A DNA stretch of 64,000 bases from Kappaphycus alvarezii (lineage: Eukaryota > Rhodophyta > Florideophyceae > Gigartinales > Solieriaceae). Location: positions 1 through 64,000 of the forward strand of contig NADL03000479.1 in the NCBI GenBank assembly GCA_002205965.3. Direction: 5' to 3'. The position numbers and the translations under genes are program-made. Below, piece after piece: positions 20,550 to 32,356 of the stretch. Each line of letters opens with the position of its first letter. Position 1 is the stretch's first letter. A model generated the notes under the pieces. The model saw only the letters and a program-made list of their open reading frames with translations, ran no database searches and had not been told where the DNA came from.

Positions 20550-23250
20550 ACTCGTTTCTGAATTTCGATGTAGATGTTGGCGATGCCGATGCCCCACTAC
20601 TCGTTGGACTGCACATCCTGGATAAGCACGGCCTATTAGCAGACAACGTTGAAAACGTACCCGAAACTCGTCGCTACGAATTTATATTTCCTACTACCAG
20701 ACTTTAGCGGCACATGTGCGTTCCATAGGACAGAAAAACAATATTCTATACCAGGCAAGAATTGAATCTTCTCAACAAATACAATAAAGGGCCACATCGT
20801 TTCCGTGTATCTTTTCCACCCTCCAAGCGCATTTGTAACCATAAAATATCCCTTGACCTCGTTTGGATTCAAGGGAACGCTGTTTTGCATGTGGTGGACC
20901 ATCCACCCACTCTTACTCCGCCATGTTCCTCCCAGACAAGTCTGTCCAGACTATTTAGCACTACTTTTTAGTGGGCTGAGTATCTACTTATGTCGGCTAC
21001 CCCGAAAAGATGAGTGTTGACCAAGACATAATCTTGTCCGGAAAAGAATTTGAAAACATCGCCAAGTCCGCTGGAATCAAACTCAAACTGTGTGGTGTCT
21101 ACTCACACAACGTACTAAGATGTGGGGAAGGCTATCATGCCCCGTTGGGGCGAGTTTACAATAATATTACCGGGGATGTTCCCGGTGCCGATCACGGCAT
21201 TGCCGTTCAGCTTTCGGTCAAGGCAATGAACGACACTCAGGGTTTCGAAGGCTTGAAACCCTCCACCCTTGTGTTCCGCGTGATTCCTTGCTTCCATCCC
21301 CACTCCAAATCCCTCTTGTCACACGCAGACCGCATGAGAGCGATGAATGTTGAACGTATTGAGATGGCAGACATCTCTGCATAAGTTCAGCTATGAAAAA
21401 CACTTGCCAAACAAGTTCCCCCAGCAGCAAACTACATAATCCACTCCGGCTACCATTTTTATGTCTGGCAGGGGAGCAATACGCAATGAAGAGGACCGTT
21501 CGAAGTAACGAAAGTGCTATAAAAGCAAGTATGGGTGCAATGCAAACACAAAGAGGCCAAATATTCTATTGACCACGCAATGCCAGTCTCCAAGGCCGAT
21601 AGCAACTCTTTACTACAGCACATCAATTAATATCTGTCCTCCGTCGCGAATCCGTCAACCAAAGCTCGTGTTTATCTCACCGAAGTGATCACCACCAACG
21701 ATCCCCGCAAAAAGGACCCCCGCTCTGCTGCTGCACGATCATAAGAAATTCAGGGATTGCTGCACCGAAATGTTTTTGAGGTCTTGCTCCGGGAGGAGCT
21801 CCCGGCTGATGCTAATATTATGAGAGGTCGTTTTGTGCTCTCCATCAAACACAAATGCGCAAACGAATAGCTATATAAAGCACGATGTGCGGTGAAAGGT
21901 TTCGGCGATCAAGACTTAGACCATCTCGTACATCCCGCTTGCATGCTCCGTCTCAGCTCCGTACGCATTATGATGTCTATCGCAGCTATATTCTGCTTCT
22001 GCATATGATTACAGGACGTTACTCAGGCGTATTAACAATCCACAGGTGAACTGCTACGAGATTTTTATGTCATTACAACCCAAAAACTACAGATGGACTC
22101 AAATCAACTCTTCAAACTGTTAAAAACACCATACGGAATAGTAGATAAAGGAGACTATTGGGACTCAACTACCACCACACACCTCTGCGAGGACCTGGAG
22201 ATGCAACAATGCACTCTGGATATCCGCCTTTTCTATAGAATAATACACAGAAAACTCGAAGGATAATCTAGATACTACGTTAAGGAGAGCTTTCATGCTG
22301 GTACAAATAAATTCCTTGCCACAACGAACATGAAAGAACAAAAGTTCGAAACCGATCCACGCGACATGAACAAATTCACCTTCGCCGGCATACAAGTATC
22401 AACAACACCAGTGAGAATCCACCTCTACCAATCACAACACCTCAACACATTGAAACCTTTGCCAACGGCTGAAACCTTCAGAGAATACAGGCCTCTTCGT
22501 CAAAAACTTCAGTGGCTCCTGCACACTGGACCAGACATTGCATGCGCATAAGACATCTCAAATTACAAAAAATCGTTTTGGTCCGTCTGTCATAGAAGCA
22601 ATCAGCAAAATCGTCCGGCAAGGACACAAATACTCTGATCGTAGAATTTTGTAGCCCCCTCCTGACCCTGCATCAATTTACCTTCCCGTTTACAGCAATT
22701 GCAGCTTCGCAGAAAGTCAGGACCCCACCCAACTCGGGTTCTAGATTCTCCTCTGCGAAAAAAACGACAAGTGCAGCATACTGCATTTCAGCACGTACGA
22801 ATCTCGCCGAGTCACTTGCTCTGTCCTTGGCGGCGAGAAAATCACATTCAATGAAGCAATGGATTACCCGCTCACAGTGAAATGCGACCTGGACACATTA
22901 ATACACCGCTCCATTCCTACTCGTATGCTCACTCACTCAAAGACCTTCTTCAACGTCATTCAAAGCAATTCTATTCGTAAGTTTACTGACTCGAAGTCCC
23001 TCTTCGGCTTCATTCAAAGAATACAATCACTACCGAGAAGCGAACAATGATTGATATCCGCGCTATAAGAGAATTCTATATTGAATTGAAGATCAGTGAT
23101 GTAGGTTGGACTCGTAGCAAATACAATCCAGCAGACTCACTGACCAAAGTGAAAGAAAACGTGATACTAAACCGCATCATTGATGAATGAATCGTTTCAC
23201 ACCCTGTCGCACAGTGGGTGATCCGACGTGGAGTATCGTTCAATGAATGA
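20550..23250 (+). pseudogene. Dead Ty1/Copia pol in unit 1
   Basis: Pieces of a Copia polyprotein lie in order. A protease tail carries DADAPLLVGL (about 20595). A pre-integrase region follows at about 20750. The integrase core is at 21010-21384, including the GEGYH glutamate block and VKAMNDTQGFEGL. RT remains run from about 21650 to 22560, and RNase H from about 23040 to 23190, including NPADSLTKVK. Stops and shifts lie between them, for example the TAG ending the RT block at 21870. The same lesions recur in units 2, 4 and 5, so the element was dead before amplification. Confidence 0.85.
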
Positions 23251-23723
23251 CTATCGCAACCCGAATTCCTTTGAAGGGAGGGAATACGAAGAAGTGACCC
23301 CTAGTCCGCAGTCATCTTCACTTCAAACACGGTCCCTCAACCACTGTTTCGAAGTAGGACACCAAAGCTGCACAGTTATCCCTACCTACAGCATCGTATT
23401 ACGGGCCTGATTTATATAGAGTTACCTTTCTACAAGTACCCGATACCATCGACGCAAAAGACATGGCTTAACCAGCAAGGCTCTGAGGCTAGGACTCGAC
23501 GGGTACTTAATACGGCTTGATTAGTTGAGATAGAATAGCTTATGACACATACCATAATAACTTACAACTGAAACCAACCAACCAACTTCAAGTGCTTTAA
23601 AATTTTATACGTTTCAACCACAGTTGGTCAAGCATTTCTACTCCCAGTCTGATAGCCCTTTCCTGGAATTCGCCTGAAGATGCGGTAAGGTCATTGACCC
23701 AAACCCATGTGTGTGGTAACCCC

Positions 23724-24074
23724 ATGGAGGGTCTCCTTTTTCATTTTACATGTTTTCCGATAACCTATGTTGCTGGGAGGTTTAAATCTTTTATTCTTGG
23801 AGGATACGTTTCACTCTATCCAAAAGTACTCCAGAAAACCACAGTCAACTCAAAAGAGCATCCCATGACCGCCTACATCGTTCCAGTTGCTGACATAAAG
23901 GAGGAAAATAAATGCAGCGGAAAAGGTTGTGTCGCAGTGGAATGGTTGCAAAGCGAACCCATTAATCATCAAAGGATTGCGATACGCTTAATAAAAGGTT
24001 TATCGACATTATTAGCCGATTACCAACGTAGTGGTTACAAGATTTGCGTTCGATTTGGAGCAAACGGTAGCTGA
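23724..24074 (+). CDS. Unidentified 116-codon ORF, unit 2 copy
   Basis: ATG at 23724 in a fair context (CCCATGG), stop at 24072-24074. The N-terminus is hydrophobic and aromatic (MEGLLFHFTCF), which might be a weak signal-like segment; the rest is unremarkable. The copy in the unit 3 stub is identical or nearly so. No family is recognised, and the start is lost in units 5 and 6. Confidence 0.25.
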   Translation: MEGLLFHFTCFPITYVAGRFKSFILGGYVSLYPKVLQKTTVNSKEHPMTAYIVPVADIKEENKCSGKGCVAVEWLQSEPINHQRIAIRLIKGLSTLLADYQRSGYKICVRFGANGS

Positions 24075-24595
24075 GAGATTTTGTGAAACTGAAGAAGGCA
24101 GAACAGCGATCTAGACGTACGCATCCTGTAGCAGTGAGTAGAGGTAAGAGAGGGAGAGTAACTTTTCACTTTCTCGGGCTCTGTATCGCTGCTCATCATT
24201 CATCACCACTGGTGGTTTAGGTCGAATATATCTACCAACAGTAAAAACACCCAAAACTTTCTCCACTGGTGGTGTTTAACGCATTAGATTCACCTCACGT
24301 AGCTTTCATTACTGACTTGTGTGACGTTCAAGCTGCAGAAACGTCATAGGCGTGGGGGACATAACTGCCACTGAAAGCAACCGTGACAGCAGTGGCAGCA
24401 AATCCGTAGCTTTTTTTCATGTGGCTATCTGCATACACTAAGAAAATTTTACCGCGACTGACATCGAAAAGATCCACCTTGCAAGTGTTTTTTGGAGGCT
24501 AAATTAGTCAAAAATCTCAAATTTACCACTCCCAAAAAGTTCGAGAGTTTTCCTTCAGAATATGGCAAAATTATCTCACAAAAACTATCTCGACA

Positions 24596-25030
24596 ATGTC
24601 GGTTACGATAGGAAATCGTCGAGCTAAACTTCATTTATATTCAAATCAATTGAAATCAAAGTCGGCTTCAATTACTGCCAAAGAAACAGCGGTCAACCAC
24701 CAGTTCCTCTACGCTCACCAAAAGATGAACAACCACCAGCTCCAAGGCACCTGCCTAATCTTTCTGCTTTTCAATGTCACACGTCTTGTCGTGCCAGTCA
24801 ACAAATGGTATAGACACGGCCACACCGTCTGCGCGTTGAATGGGAGATGCTCAGACGAGTTTTCTGGACAGGCTTTTGTTGGTCTCGGGTACTGCGCATT
24901 GCGTGACATGGTCCACCGGATCAATAGATCCAGGGAGACCGTCAAAACTCATAGACGTTCTCGAACTGACAGTTATTCAAAGGAACGGTCTGAAATTTGC
25001 GTCCAGACCGCATCAAACTGGAATATATAA
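24596..25030 (+). CDS. Unidentified 144-codon ORF, unit 2 copy
   Basis: The same length as in units 1 and 4, ending inside the TATA box of the zinc-finger gene. The predicted product is basic with several Ser/Arg pairs near its end and no recognised motif. Near-identity between units says nothing about selection. Low confidence that it is translated. Confidence 0.25.
   Translation: MSVTIGNRRAKLHLYSNQLKSKSASITAKETAVNHQFLYAHQKMNNHQLQGTCLIFLLFNVTRLVVPVNKWYRHGHTVCALNGRCSDEFSGQAFVGLGYCALRDMVHRINRSRETVKTHRRSRTDSYSKERSEICVQTASNWNI
25024..25030 (+). promoter_or_regulatory. TATA box of the zinc-finger gene
   Basis: TATATAA lies 107 bases upstream of the chosen ATG at 25137, leaving room for a start site around 25055 and a short leader. 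The box is kept in units 1, 2 and 4; unit 5 reads TATATAC. Confidence 0.5.
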
Positions 25031-25136
25031 TACCTCCACATACAATGCTTTCTTCGGGAACCAGTGCTAGCTCCACCTCTTTCTCTGTCGGCACACCACC
25101 TACTCATTTGTGCTACACCGGAATCGGCAAAAAGCG

Positions 25137-26552
25137 ATGGCTAGCATTCCTCAAGCAAAGTCAGGATCCTTGGGAAGAGTCGATTCTGAGGCACAGAATC
25201 AGAACAGAACCACCATTGGAGCCGTGAAGTCTCGGGAGAGTACGAGACTCACAGAAAATGTTTGTCCCACTTGCAAGCGGGTAAGTTCGAAAGTCATTGA
25301 ACGTCTGGTTCCACTTTCATACCTTTCCGGGAGACGAATAGTTCTGATTTTCCGTAGTTGAGCAGCCACTGACAGTGAAATGTTTGTTTGATGTATGCAG
25401 CAATTTGGAAGGGCCTTTAATCTCAAAGTGCACATGAGATTGCACACTGGGGAGACGCCCTACGAATGTCCGATGGAGAACTGCGACAGAAAATTTAAAT
25501 GGCGGAGCTCCATGGCTCATCATGTTCGAGCCCACCATAACGGGAGCAATAGTGACATATTGAGGTCGAGCGCTCAGAAAAAAAATAACGATGGAGCGGC
25601 TGTGCAACTGAAACCGGAAACAGGCAGAGAGAGAAGTTCTGGTCGGGAAAATAGCCTGCGAGTCCAACACAGTACCACTCCAGCGCAAGAAAGCTCATCT
25701 GGTCGACCTTGCGGGAAATCAAAGAGAGGATCCAACGATGGCGGCGAGATACAGACAAATCGAAAGAAGCGTCCGAACGACCTGATCCACATTGCCGCAG
25801 AAAATCGCAGGGCAGATTCGAACAAGGCATCTTCTGGACAGCCTGCGATGACTGCTCCCGAGCGAAGAGGAAAGAAGAGATTCAAACATTCCGCAGCAGG
25901 GAGTCCGCCATCCAAATCTCGAGACATTGGTGGTAGCAGCGGCATGAAGATGTCGAAGGCAAGCGATTTGGACGAACTATTTGAGAGATGTGGGAAGGGC
26001 CTCAGTGTAGGTGTGAGTCCGAATGTTCGGTTGGAAGGGATACCGTTTGGGCGTGATGTATCACCAGAAACTGTAATGTCAGGGGCGGGTGCATATCCAT
26101 TTATGAACGCCAGTGAAGATAGCATCCTTCAAATGGCTGACCCATTACAGTTTGATGAATTGAATGAGCACCTGGAAGGTCTCTGCTCGTTGCAAGCCCG
26201 CGATCCATTCATTTCGAGCGGTGACAGGTGTCGTGGGGTAAATGAGTGGAGGCTGGCTCCTGAAACAAATAGCTGTGAGAAGCACAACGGCGCAAAGATT
26301 ACCTATTCTGTCCCGATTAATGCGCACGTACATGAGGTGGAAGGGGCGTCGGGGGAAATGAGAGTGCGAGTGCAAACTAATGAAGAGGCGGAAAGTGGGG
26401 GGTTATGTGGCGACGCGGTAGGTGACGAACAGTGGGTGGCATTTGAGCACTCCGATGGGATCATGTCGTCGCACAGGTCGGATCTGAGGAGCACACCAAT
26501 AGTGCTAGATCACGGGTTTCAAGCCCCTATTGAATTCTTTGACTTGCTTTGA
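25137..26552 (+). CDS. C2H2 zinc-finger protein, the only intact copy
   Basis: Two exons: 25137-25280 (48 codons) and 25401-26552. Splicing gives a 431-residue protein. Finger 1 (about residues 43-63) is C-X2-C-X12-H-X3-H, created across the exon junction. The linker is the TGEKP-like HTGETPYEC. Finger 2 is C-X4-C-X12-H-X3-H. The rest is a long low-complexity region, basic and Ser/Gly-rich at first, then acidic and mixed. Two tandem fingers suit a sequence-specific DNA-binding regulator in the nucleus. ATG 25137 was chosen because it is the only ATG in frame with exon 1 after the upstream stop, and it has G at -3 and +4. Relative to unit 4, 318 bp are lost in frame near 26382. Confidence 0.85.
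25281..25400 (+). other. Intron of the unit 2 zinc-finger gene
   Basis: 120 bp, GTAAGT donor, CTGAC branch-like site about 27 bases before the TGCAG acceptor, phase 0. Unspliced reading stops within the intron, so splicing is needed to complete finger 1. Confidence 0.92.
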
Positions 26553-28681
26553 TAAATGTGTAGCGGTGACTTGTTGAAGAATGTCTCTTGCCTCTGTTTA
26601 CTTTCAATTCGAACCAACTTCAGTCTTCGGTAGTGAGTAAACAGTGCAGTACTTGGAATTTAATAATTACAAGATAACATCGGAGAGTGATAGTTGCATT
26701 CGGTAAGAAGAGTAATACGAAGAACCTTACACTTACTGTAGACAGGTGGCAAGCTGTCACATGGTGGTGGTGAATCTTCATAGCTGTCACAAATGCAGAC
26801 TGATCGTGAGCAAGTTAACTCGTGAAGTACAAGAAAACAGCGGGTTTGAGTGGGGTAGTTCAAGTACAGTAAAACACGTAGAAGTATATCGCGGTATTTA
26901 GGTTCTTGTAACGTGGCCTCGGTTCACATGAATGCACCGCGATAAAGGGTAAAGGCAACAAATTTATGATGGCGACCTTGAAAGACGTTAGAGGGGGTGT
27001 GGTTAATGCGACACTTTGTAGGGAGAAGACCAGGGAAGGTTTTAAGGTTAGCGTTTTGTACCCTAGGGGATAGTAGACGTCTTCATTTCATCTGGAAAGA
27101 TGTGTTGAGATCAGACAACAGACATGCTTCACTGGAGGAGACCACTAGCGCGGCATACTGTCGTAAAAGAGTCGACATCGCTCTTGACACTTGTTCCATG
27201 GCTCTATTCGAGACAAGTTTTGCCAGGCCTGTGACTACGGCAAATCGATCCAGGTTCCATTCTCCAAGAGCAGGAATTGAAATGGGTAGTAGCCTGGTCC
27301 TATAGGGCGATGCAGAAATACAGCCTTGGTACCTGCCCTGCTAGTTTGCCAAGGCGATATTTAGACTAATAATAAGATGGTTGAAGATTGGAATCCTAGA
27401 GCGAGAGGGGGCGAGTGGGTTGACAAACGTGACGTAGAATTTCTCGCTCATCTGATATTGGATAAAACATCTCACTTTCTAACATGGCAGCATTCTAAAA
27501 CTCTCCACGAGTGGCCTGTTTATTGACGAGCACGTACCGCGCAAACGCATCTAAAATGACCTTCCTAATTTCCTTGATAATGACATCCTCAATTATGTAG
27601 TCCAAAAGGTTATCAATAAAGAAAAAATTCCAATGATGTTTCTGGCTTTTCGATTTCCCTGCTTCCATGTTTTTATACAGAAGATTAATTTTCAGAAGGG
27701 ACGATATCGGTTGGATAGTTAAGGGAAAGTTGAACGAGGAAGACCAAGGGAGAACGGATAGAGACAGAGAGAAGAGGATTGCAAGCAGAGGGAGAGTAAA
27801 TGACCAAGAGAGAGAGTTGAGAAGAGAGATAGTGGTGGAGTGCTACCCTAAGACAGATGATGTAGGGATCCCAGGGCCTATATGGACCTCGAGGCGATCC
27901 GACTGGTGCTTCCGTTTGATTGAAGGAAGTTTCCAGAATCTATGTAGACGACGGTGATAGTCTAACCCTTAACCTACTTGAGCTTATCTAAAGTATATCA
28001 GCTCGAGCTTAAAGCACTTTACAGTACATAAACGTATCCACTCGGCTCTAAGTTGTACAGTAAGCTAAATTAAAGTATGTAAGCCCATTTCATATCTGTA
28101 AGCTGTCAGCAGAGAAAACAGAAAGTAAATGCACTAACACGACCCCTCGAACTAGAACTGGCCACTGTAGCGCCCCATCAATCTGAAAACAGCTCACTGC
28201 CAATTTGGAAGGCTAGGAAGGAATATGCCCAAATCACTTCGAAACTTCACCGACTTGAATCGAAGCAAAGGTTTTTTCAGAATATTGCAACCATGATGTT
28301 TATTTCTGCAGTGATATATCCGGGTCTGCTTTGCTGCTAATGCCTCGCGAATGAAGTGGTGCCGAATATCAATACGATTGTTTCACTAGTTGATAAACTG
28401 GTTCTTGGCAGAGCTGATCGATTCTGAGTTATGAGCGAATATTGAAATCTGTGCCGGATGTTTTGGCTATAACGCAATTCACTACTTCACCCTGCCATTT
28501 CAATGGCACTTGCCTAGACATTGGTACATAGCGGTAATGTATTGGGCTCACTCAACCAATGGATCTCTGCCCCGCGATGAAGGGGAAGGTCAAGCTTCAG
28601 CACACCGACTAAAACTTCAACGTCGGCTAGAACGTCTTTATCAGAATTGGGTTAACGACTATACGCATTAAACTCCAGAAA
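26553..28681. other. Unit 2 stretch without a supported gene
   Basis: Same content as 18420-20549. The frames of 102 codons (26997-27305) and 96 codons (27667-27957) are present with minor changes. They have no recognised domain and could be chance frames or exon pieces of an undetected gene. Confidence 0.4.
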
Positions 28682-31379
28682 ACTCGTTTCTGAATTTCGA
28701 TGTAGATGTTGGCGATGCCGATGCCCCACTACTCGTTGGACTGCACATCCTGGATAAGCACGGCCTATTAGCAGACAACGTTGAAAAAGTACCCGAAACT
28801 CGTCGCTACGAATTTATATTTCCTACTACCAGACTTTAGCGGCACATGTGCGTTCCATAGGACAGAAAAACAATATTCTATACCAGGCAAGAATTGAATC
28901 TTCTCAACAAATACAATAAAGGGCCACATCGTTTCCGTGTATCTTTTCCACCCTCCAAGCGCATTTGTAACCATAAAATATCCCTTGACCTCGTTTGGAT
29001 TCAAGGGAACGCTGTTTTGCATGTGGTGGACCATCCACCCACTCTTACTCCGCCATGTTCCTCCCAGACAAGTCTGTCCAGACTATTTAGCACTACTTTT
29101 TAGTGGGCTGAGTATCTACTTATGTCGGCTACCCCGAAAAGATGAGTGTTGACCAAGACATAATCTTGTCCGGAAAAGAATTTGAAAACATCGCCAAGTC
29201 CGCTGGAATCAAACTCAAACTGTGTGGTGTCTACTCACACAACGTACTAAGATGTGGGGAAGGCTATCATGCCCCGTTGGGGCGAGTTTACAATAATATT
29301 ACCGGGGATGTTCCCGGTGCCGATCACGGCATTGCCGTTCAGCTTTCGGTCAAGGCAATGAACGACACTCAGGGTTTCGAAGGCTTGAAACCCTCCACCC
29401 TTGTGTTCCGCGTGATTCCTTGCTTCCATCCCCACTCCAAATCCCTCTTGTCACACGCAGACCGCATGAGAGCGATGAATGTTGAACGTATTGAGATGGC
29501 AGACATCTCTGCATAAGTTCAGCTATGAAAAACACTTGCCAAACAAGTTCCCCCAGCAGCAAACTACATAATCCACTCCGGCTACCATTTTTATGTCTGG
29601 CAGGGAGCAATACGCAATGAAGAGGACCGTTCGAAGTAACGAAAGTGCTATAAAAGCAAGTATGGGTGCAATGCAAACACAAAGAGGCCAAATATTCTAT
29701 TGACCACGCAATGCCAGTCTCCAAGGCCGATAGCAACTCTTTACTACAGCACATCAATTAATATCTGTCCTCCGTCGCGAATCCGTCAACCAAAGCTCGT
29801 GTTTATCTCACCGAAGTGATCACCACCAACGATCCCCGCAAAAAGGACCCCCGCTCTGCTGCTGCACGATCAAAAGAAATTCAGGGATTGCTGCACCGAA
29901 ATGTTTTTGAGGTCTTGCTCCGGGAGGAGCTTCCGGCTGATGCTAATATTATGAGAGGTCGTTTTGTGCTCTCCATCAAACACAAATGCGCAAACGAATA
30001 GCTATATAAAGCACGATGTGCGGTGAAAGGTTTCGGCGATCAAGACTTAGACCATCTCGTACATCCCGCTTGCATGCTCCGTCTCAGCTCCGTACGCATT
30101 ATGATGTCTATCGCAGCTATATTCTGCTTCTGCATATGATTACAGGACGTTACTCAGGCGTATTAACAATCCACAGGTGAACTGCTACGAGATTTTTATG
30201 TCATTACAACCCAAAAACTACAGCTGGACTCAAATCACCTCTTCAAACTGTTAAAAACACCATACGGAATAGTAGATAAAGGAGACTATTGGGACTCAAC
30301 TACCACCACACACCTCTGCGAGGACCTGGAGATGCAACAATGCACTCTGGATATCCGCCTTTTCTATAGAATAATACACAGAAAACTCGAAGGATAATCT
30401 AGATACTACGTTAAGGAGAGCTTTCATGCTGGTACAAATAAATTCCTTGCCACAACGAACATGAAAGAACAAAAGTTCGAAACCGATCCACGCGACATGA
30501 ACAAATTCACCTTCGCCGGCATACAAGTATCAACAACACCAGTGAGAATCCACCTCTACCAATCACAACACCTCAACACATTGAAACCTTTGCCAACGGC
30601 TGAAACCTTCAGAGAATACAGGCCTCTTCGTCAAAAACTTCAGTGGCTCCTGCACACTGGACCAGACATTGCATGCGCATAAGACATCTCAAATTACAAA
30701 AAATCGTTTTGGTCCGTCTGTCATAGAAGCAATCAGCAAAATCGTCCGGCAAGGACACAAATACTCTGATCGTAGAATTTTGTAGCCCCTCCTGACCCTG
30801 CATCAATTACCTTCCCGTTTACAGCAATTGCAGCTTCGCAGAAAGTCAGGACCCCACCCAACTCGGGTTCTAGATTCTCCTCTGCGAAAAAAACGACAAG
30901 TGCAGCATACTGCATTTCAGCACGTACGAATCTCGCCGAGTCACTTGCTCTGTCCTTGGCGGCGAGAAAATCACATTCAATGAAGCAATGGATTACCCGC
31001 TCACAGTGAAATGCGACCTGGACACATTAATACACCGCTCCATTCCTACTCGTATGCTCACTCACTCAAAGACCTTCTTCAACGTCATTCAAAGCAATTC
31101 TATTCGTAAGTTTACTGACTCGAAGTCCCTCTTCGACTTCATTCAAAGAATACAATCACTACCGAGAAGCGAACAATGATTGATATCCGCGCTATAAGAG
31201 AATTCTATATTGAATTGAAGATCAGTGATGTAGGTTGGACTCGTAGCAAATACAATCCAGCAGACTCACTGACCAAAGTGAAAGAAAACGTGATACTAAA
31301 CCGCATCATTGATGAATGAATCGTTTCACACCCTGTCGCACAGTGGGTGATCCGACGTGGAGTATCGTTCAATGAATGA
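28682..31379 (+). pseudogene. Dead Ty1/Copia pol in unit 2
   Basis: Order and lesions match unit 1. The integrase core frame is 29142-29516 and the RT frame 29816-30001, the latter with one stop fewer than unit 1 (TCAAAAGAA instead of TCATAAGAA). RNase H remains end near 31319. Shared stops, such as the TAG after CANE at 29999-30001, place the death of the element before duplication of the unit. Confidence 0.85.
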
Positions 31380-31543
31380 CTATCGCAACCCGAATTCCTT
31401 TGAAGGGAGGGAATACGAAGAAGTGACCCCTAGTCCGCAGTCATCTTCACTTCAAACACGGTCCCTCAACCACTGTTTCGAAGTAGGACACCAAAGCTGC
31501 ACAGTTATCCCTACCTACAGCATCGTATTACGGGCCTGATTTA

Positions 31544-32212
31544 TATAGAGTTACCTTTCTACAAGTACCCGATACCATCGACGCAAAAGACATGGCTTAA
31601 CCAGCAAGGCTCTGAGGCTAGGACTCGACGGGTACTTAATACGGCTTGATTAGTTGAGATAGAATAGCTTATGACACATACCATAATAACTTACAACTGA
31701 AACCAACCAACCAACTTCAAGTGCTTTAAAATTTTATACGTTTCAACCACAGTTGGTCAATCATTTCTACTCCCAGTCTGATAGCCCTTTCCTGGAATTC
31801 GCCTGAAGATGCGGTAAGGTCATTGACCCAAACCCATGTGTGTGGTAACCCCATGGAGGGTCTCCTTTTTCATTTTACATGTTTTCCGATAACCTATGTT
31901 GCTGGGAGGTTTAAATCTTTTATTCTTGGAGGATACGTTTCACTCTATCCAAAAGTACTCCAGAAAACCACAGTCAACTCAAAAGAGCATCCCATGACCG
32001 CCTACATCGTTCCAGTTGCTGACATAAAGGAGGAAAATAAATGCAGCGGAAAAGGTTGTGTCGCAGTGGAATGGTTGCAAAGCGAACCCATTAATCATCA
32101 AAGGATTGCGATACGCTTAATAAAAGGTTTATCGACATTATTAGCCGATTACCAACGTAGTGGTTACAAGATTTGCGTTCGATTTGGAGCAAACGGTAGC
32201 TGAGAGATTTTG
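31544..32212 (+). repeat. Tandem unit 3, truncated stub
   Basis: Only the first 669 bp of a unit remain: the spacer and the 116-codon ORF through its stop. At 32212/32213 the sequence switches abruptly from unit DNA to the interior of a Gypsy LTR. The missing 7.8 kb or so includes the zinc-finger gene and the Copia remnant. A deletion joining unit 3 to the left LTR of element 3 explains this best. Confidence 0.88.
31853..32203 (+). CDS. Unidentified 116-codon ORF, unit 3 stub
   Basis: Identical layout to 23724-24074, ending nine bases before the breakpoint into element 3. It is kept only because the deletion began just downstream. Confidence 0.22.
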   Translation: MEGLLFHFTCFPITYVAGRFKSFILGGYVSLYPKVLQKTTVNSKEHPMTAYIVPVADIKEENKCSGKGCVAVEWLQSEPINHQRIAIRLIKGLSTLLADYQRSGYKICVRFGANGS

Positions 32213-32263
32213 GAATGGCTCACAGCTCTCTATTCCCTCCTGGGAGATATCTAAACTACTAAA

Positions 32264-32352
32264 GATCCTCTTCATCCTCATCCTCATCCTCATCCTCATC
32301 TTCAACCTCATCCTCATCCTCATCCTCCTCTTCATCCTCATCCTCATCCTCA
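32264..32352. repeat. CTCATC-type microsatellite in the LTR ORF
   Basis: A run of CCTCAT and CCTCTT hexamers. On the minus strand it encodes Asp/Glu repeats in the U3-borne ORF. It is shorter than the copy at 39772-39904. Confidence 0.85.
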
Positions 32353-32356
32353 TTCG

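Larger units (their letters stand above)
1..23414 (+). repeat. Tandem unit 1, split by two Gypsy insertions
   Basis: This is the first of a head-to-tail series of near-identical units. The boundary is set at TATAGAGTTACC, which recurs at 23415, 31544, 54618 and 63128; its GTTACC part also opens unit 4 at 40643. Unit sequence occupies 1-306, 7769-9970 and 17464-23414, the rest being elements 1 and 2. Removing the elements and one copy of each target duplication leaves about 8446 bp. The order is spacer, 116-codon ORF, 144-codon ORF, zinc-finger gene, non-coding stretch and dead Copia pol. The window opens exactly at the unit start, so the array probably continues to the left. Confidence 0.9.
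23415..31543 (+). repeat. Tandem unit 2, without transposon insertion
   Basis: This is the only complete unit in the window with no retrotransposon in it, and so the best reference copy at 8129 bp. It is about 318 bp shorter than unit 1 because of an in-frame deletion in the zinc-finger gene near 26382. Elsewhere it differs from unit 1 by scattered single-base changes. Confidence 0.92.

Noticed and set aside
25045-25227. Alternative start of the zinc-finger protein at the ATG at 25045
   Set aside because: That frame stops at the TGA ending at 25227 without reaching the finger cysteines; the finger frame needs the ATG at 25137.
26303-26494. Long minus-strand frames across the zinc-finger exon (also 25574-26125)
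   Set aside because: They are shadows of the coding strand with proline/serine-rich translations and no domains; the plus strand has fingers and splice sites.
32264-32352. CRISPR-like array from the hexamer repeats
   Set aside because: A simple microsatellite without spacers, in a eukaryotic LTR.
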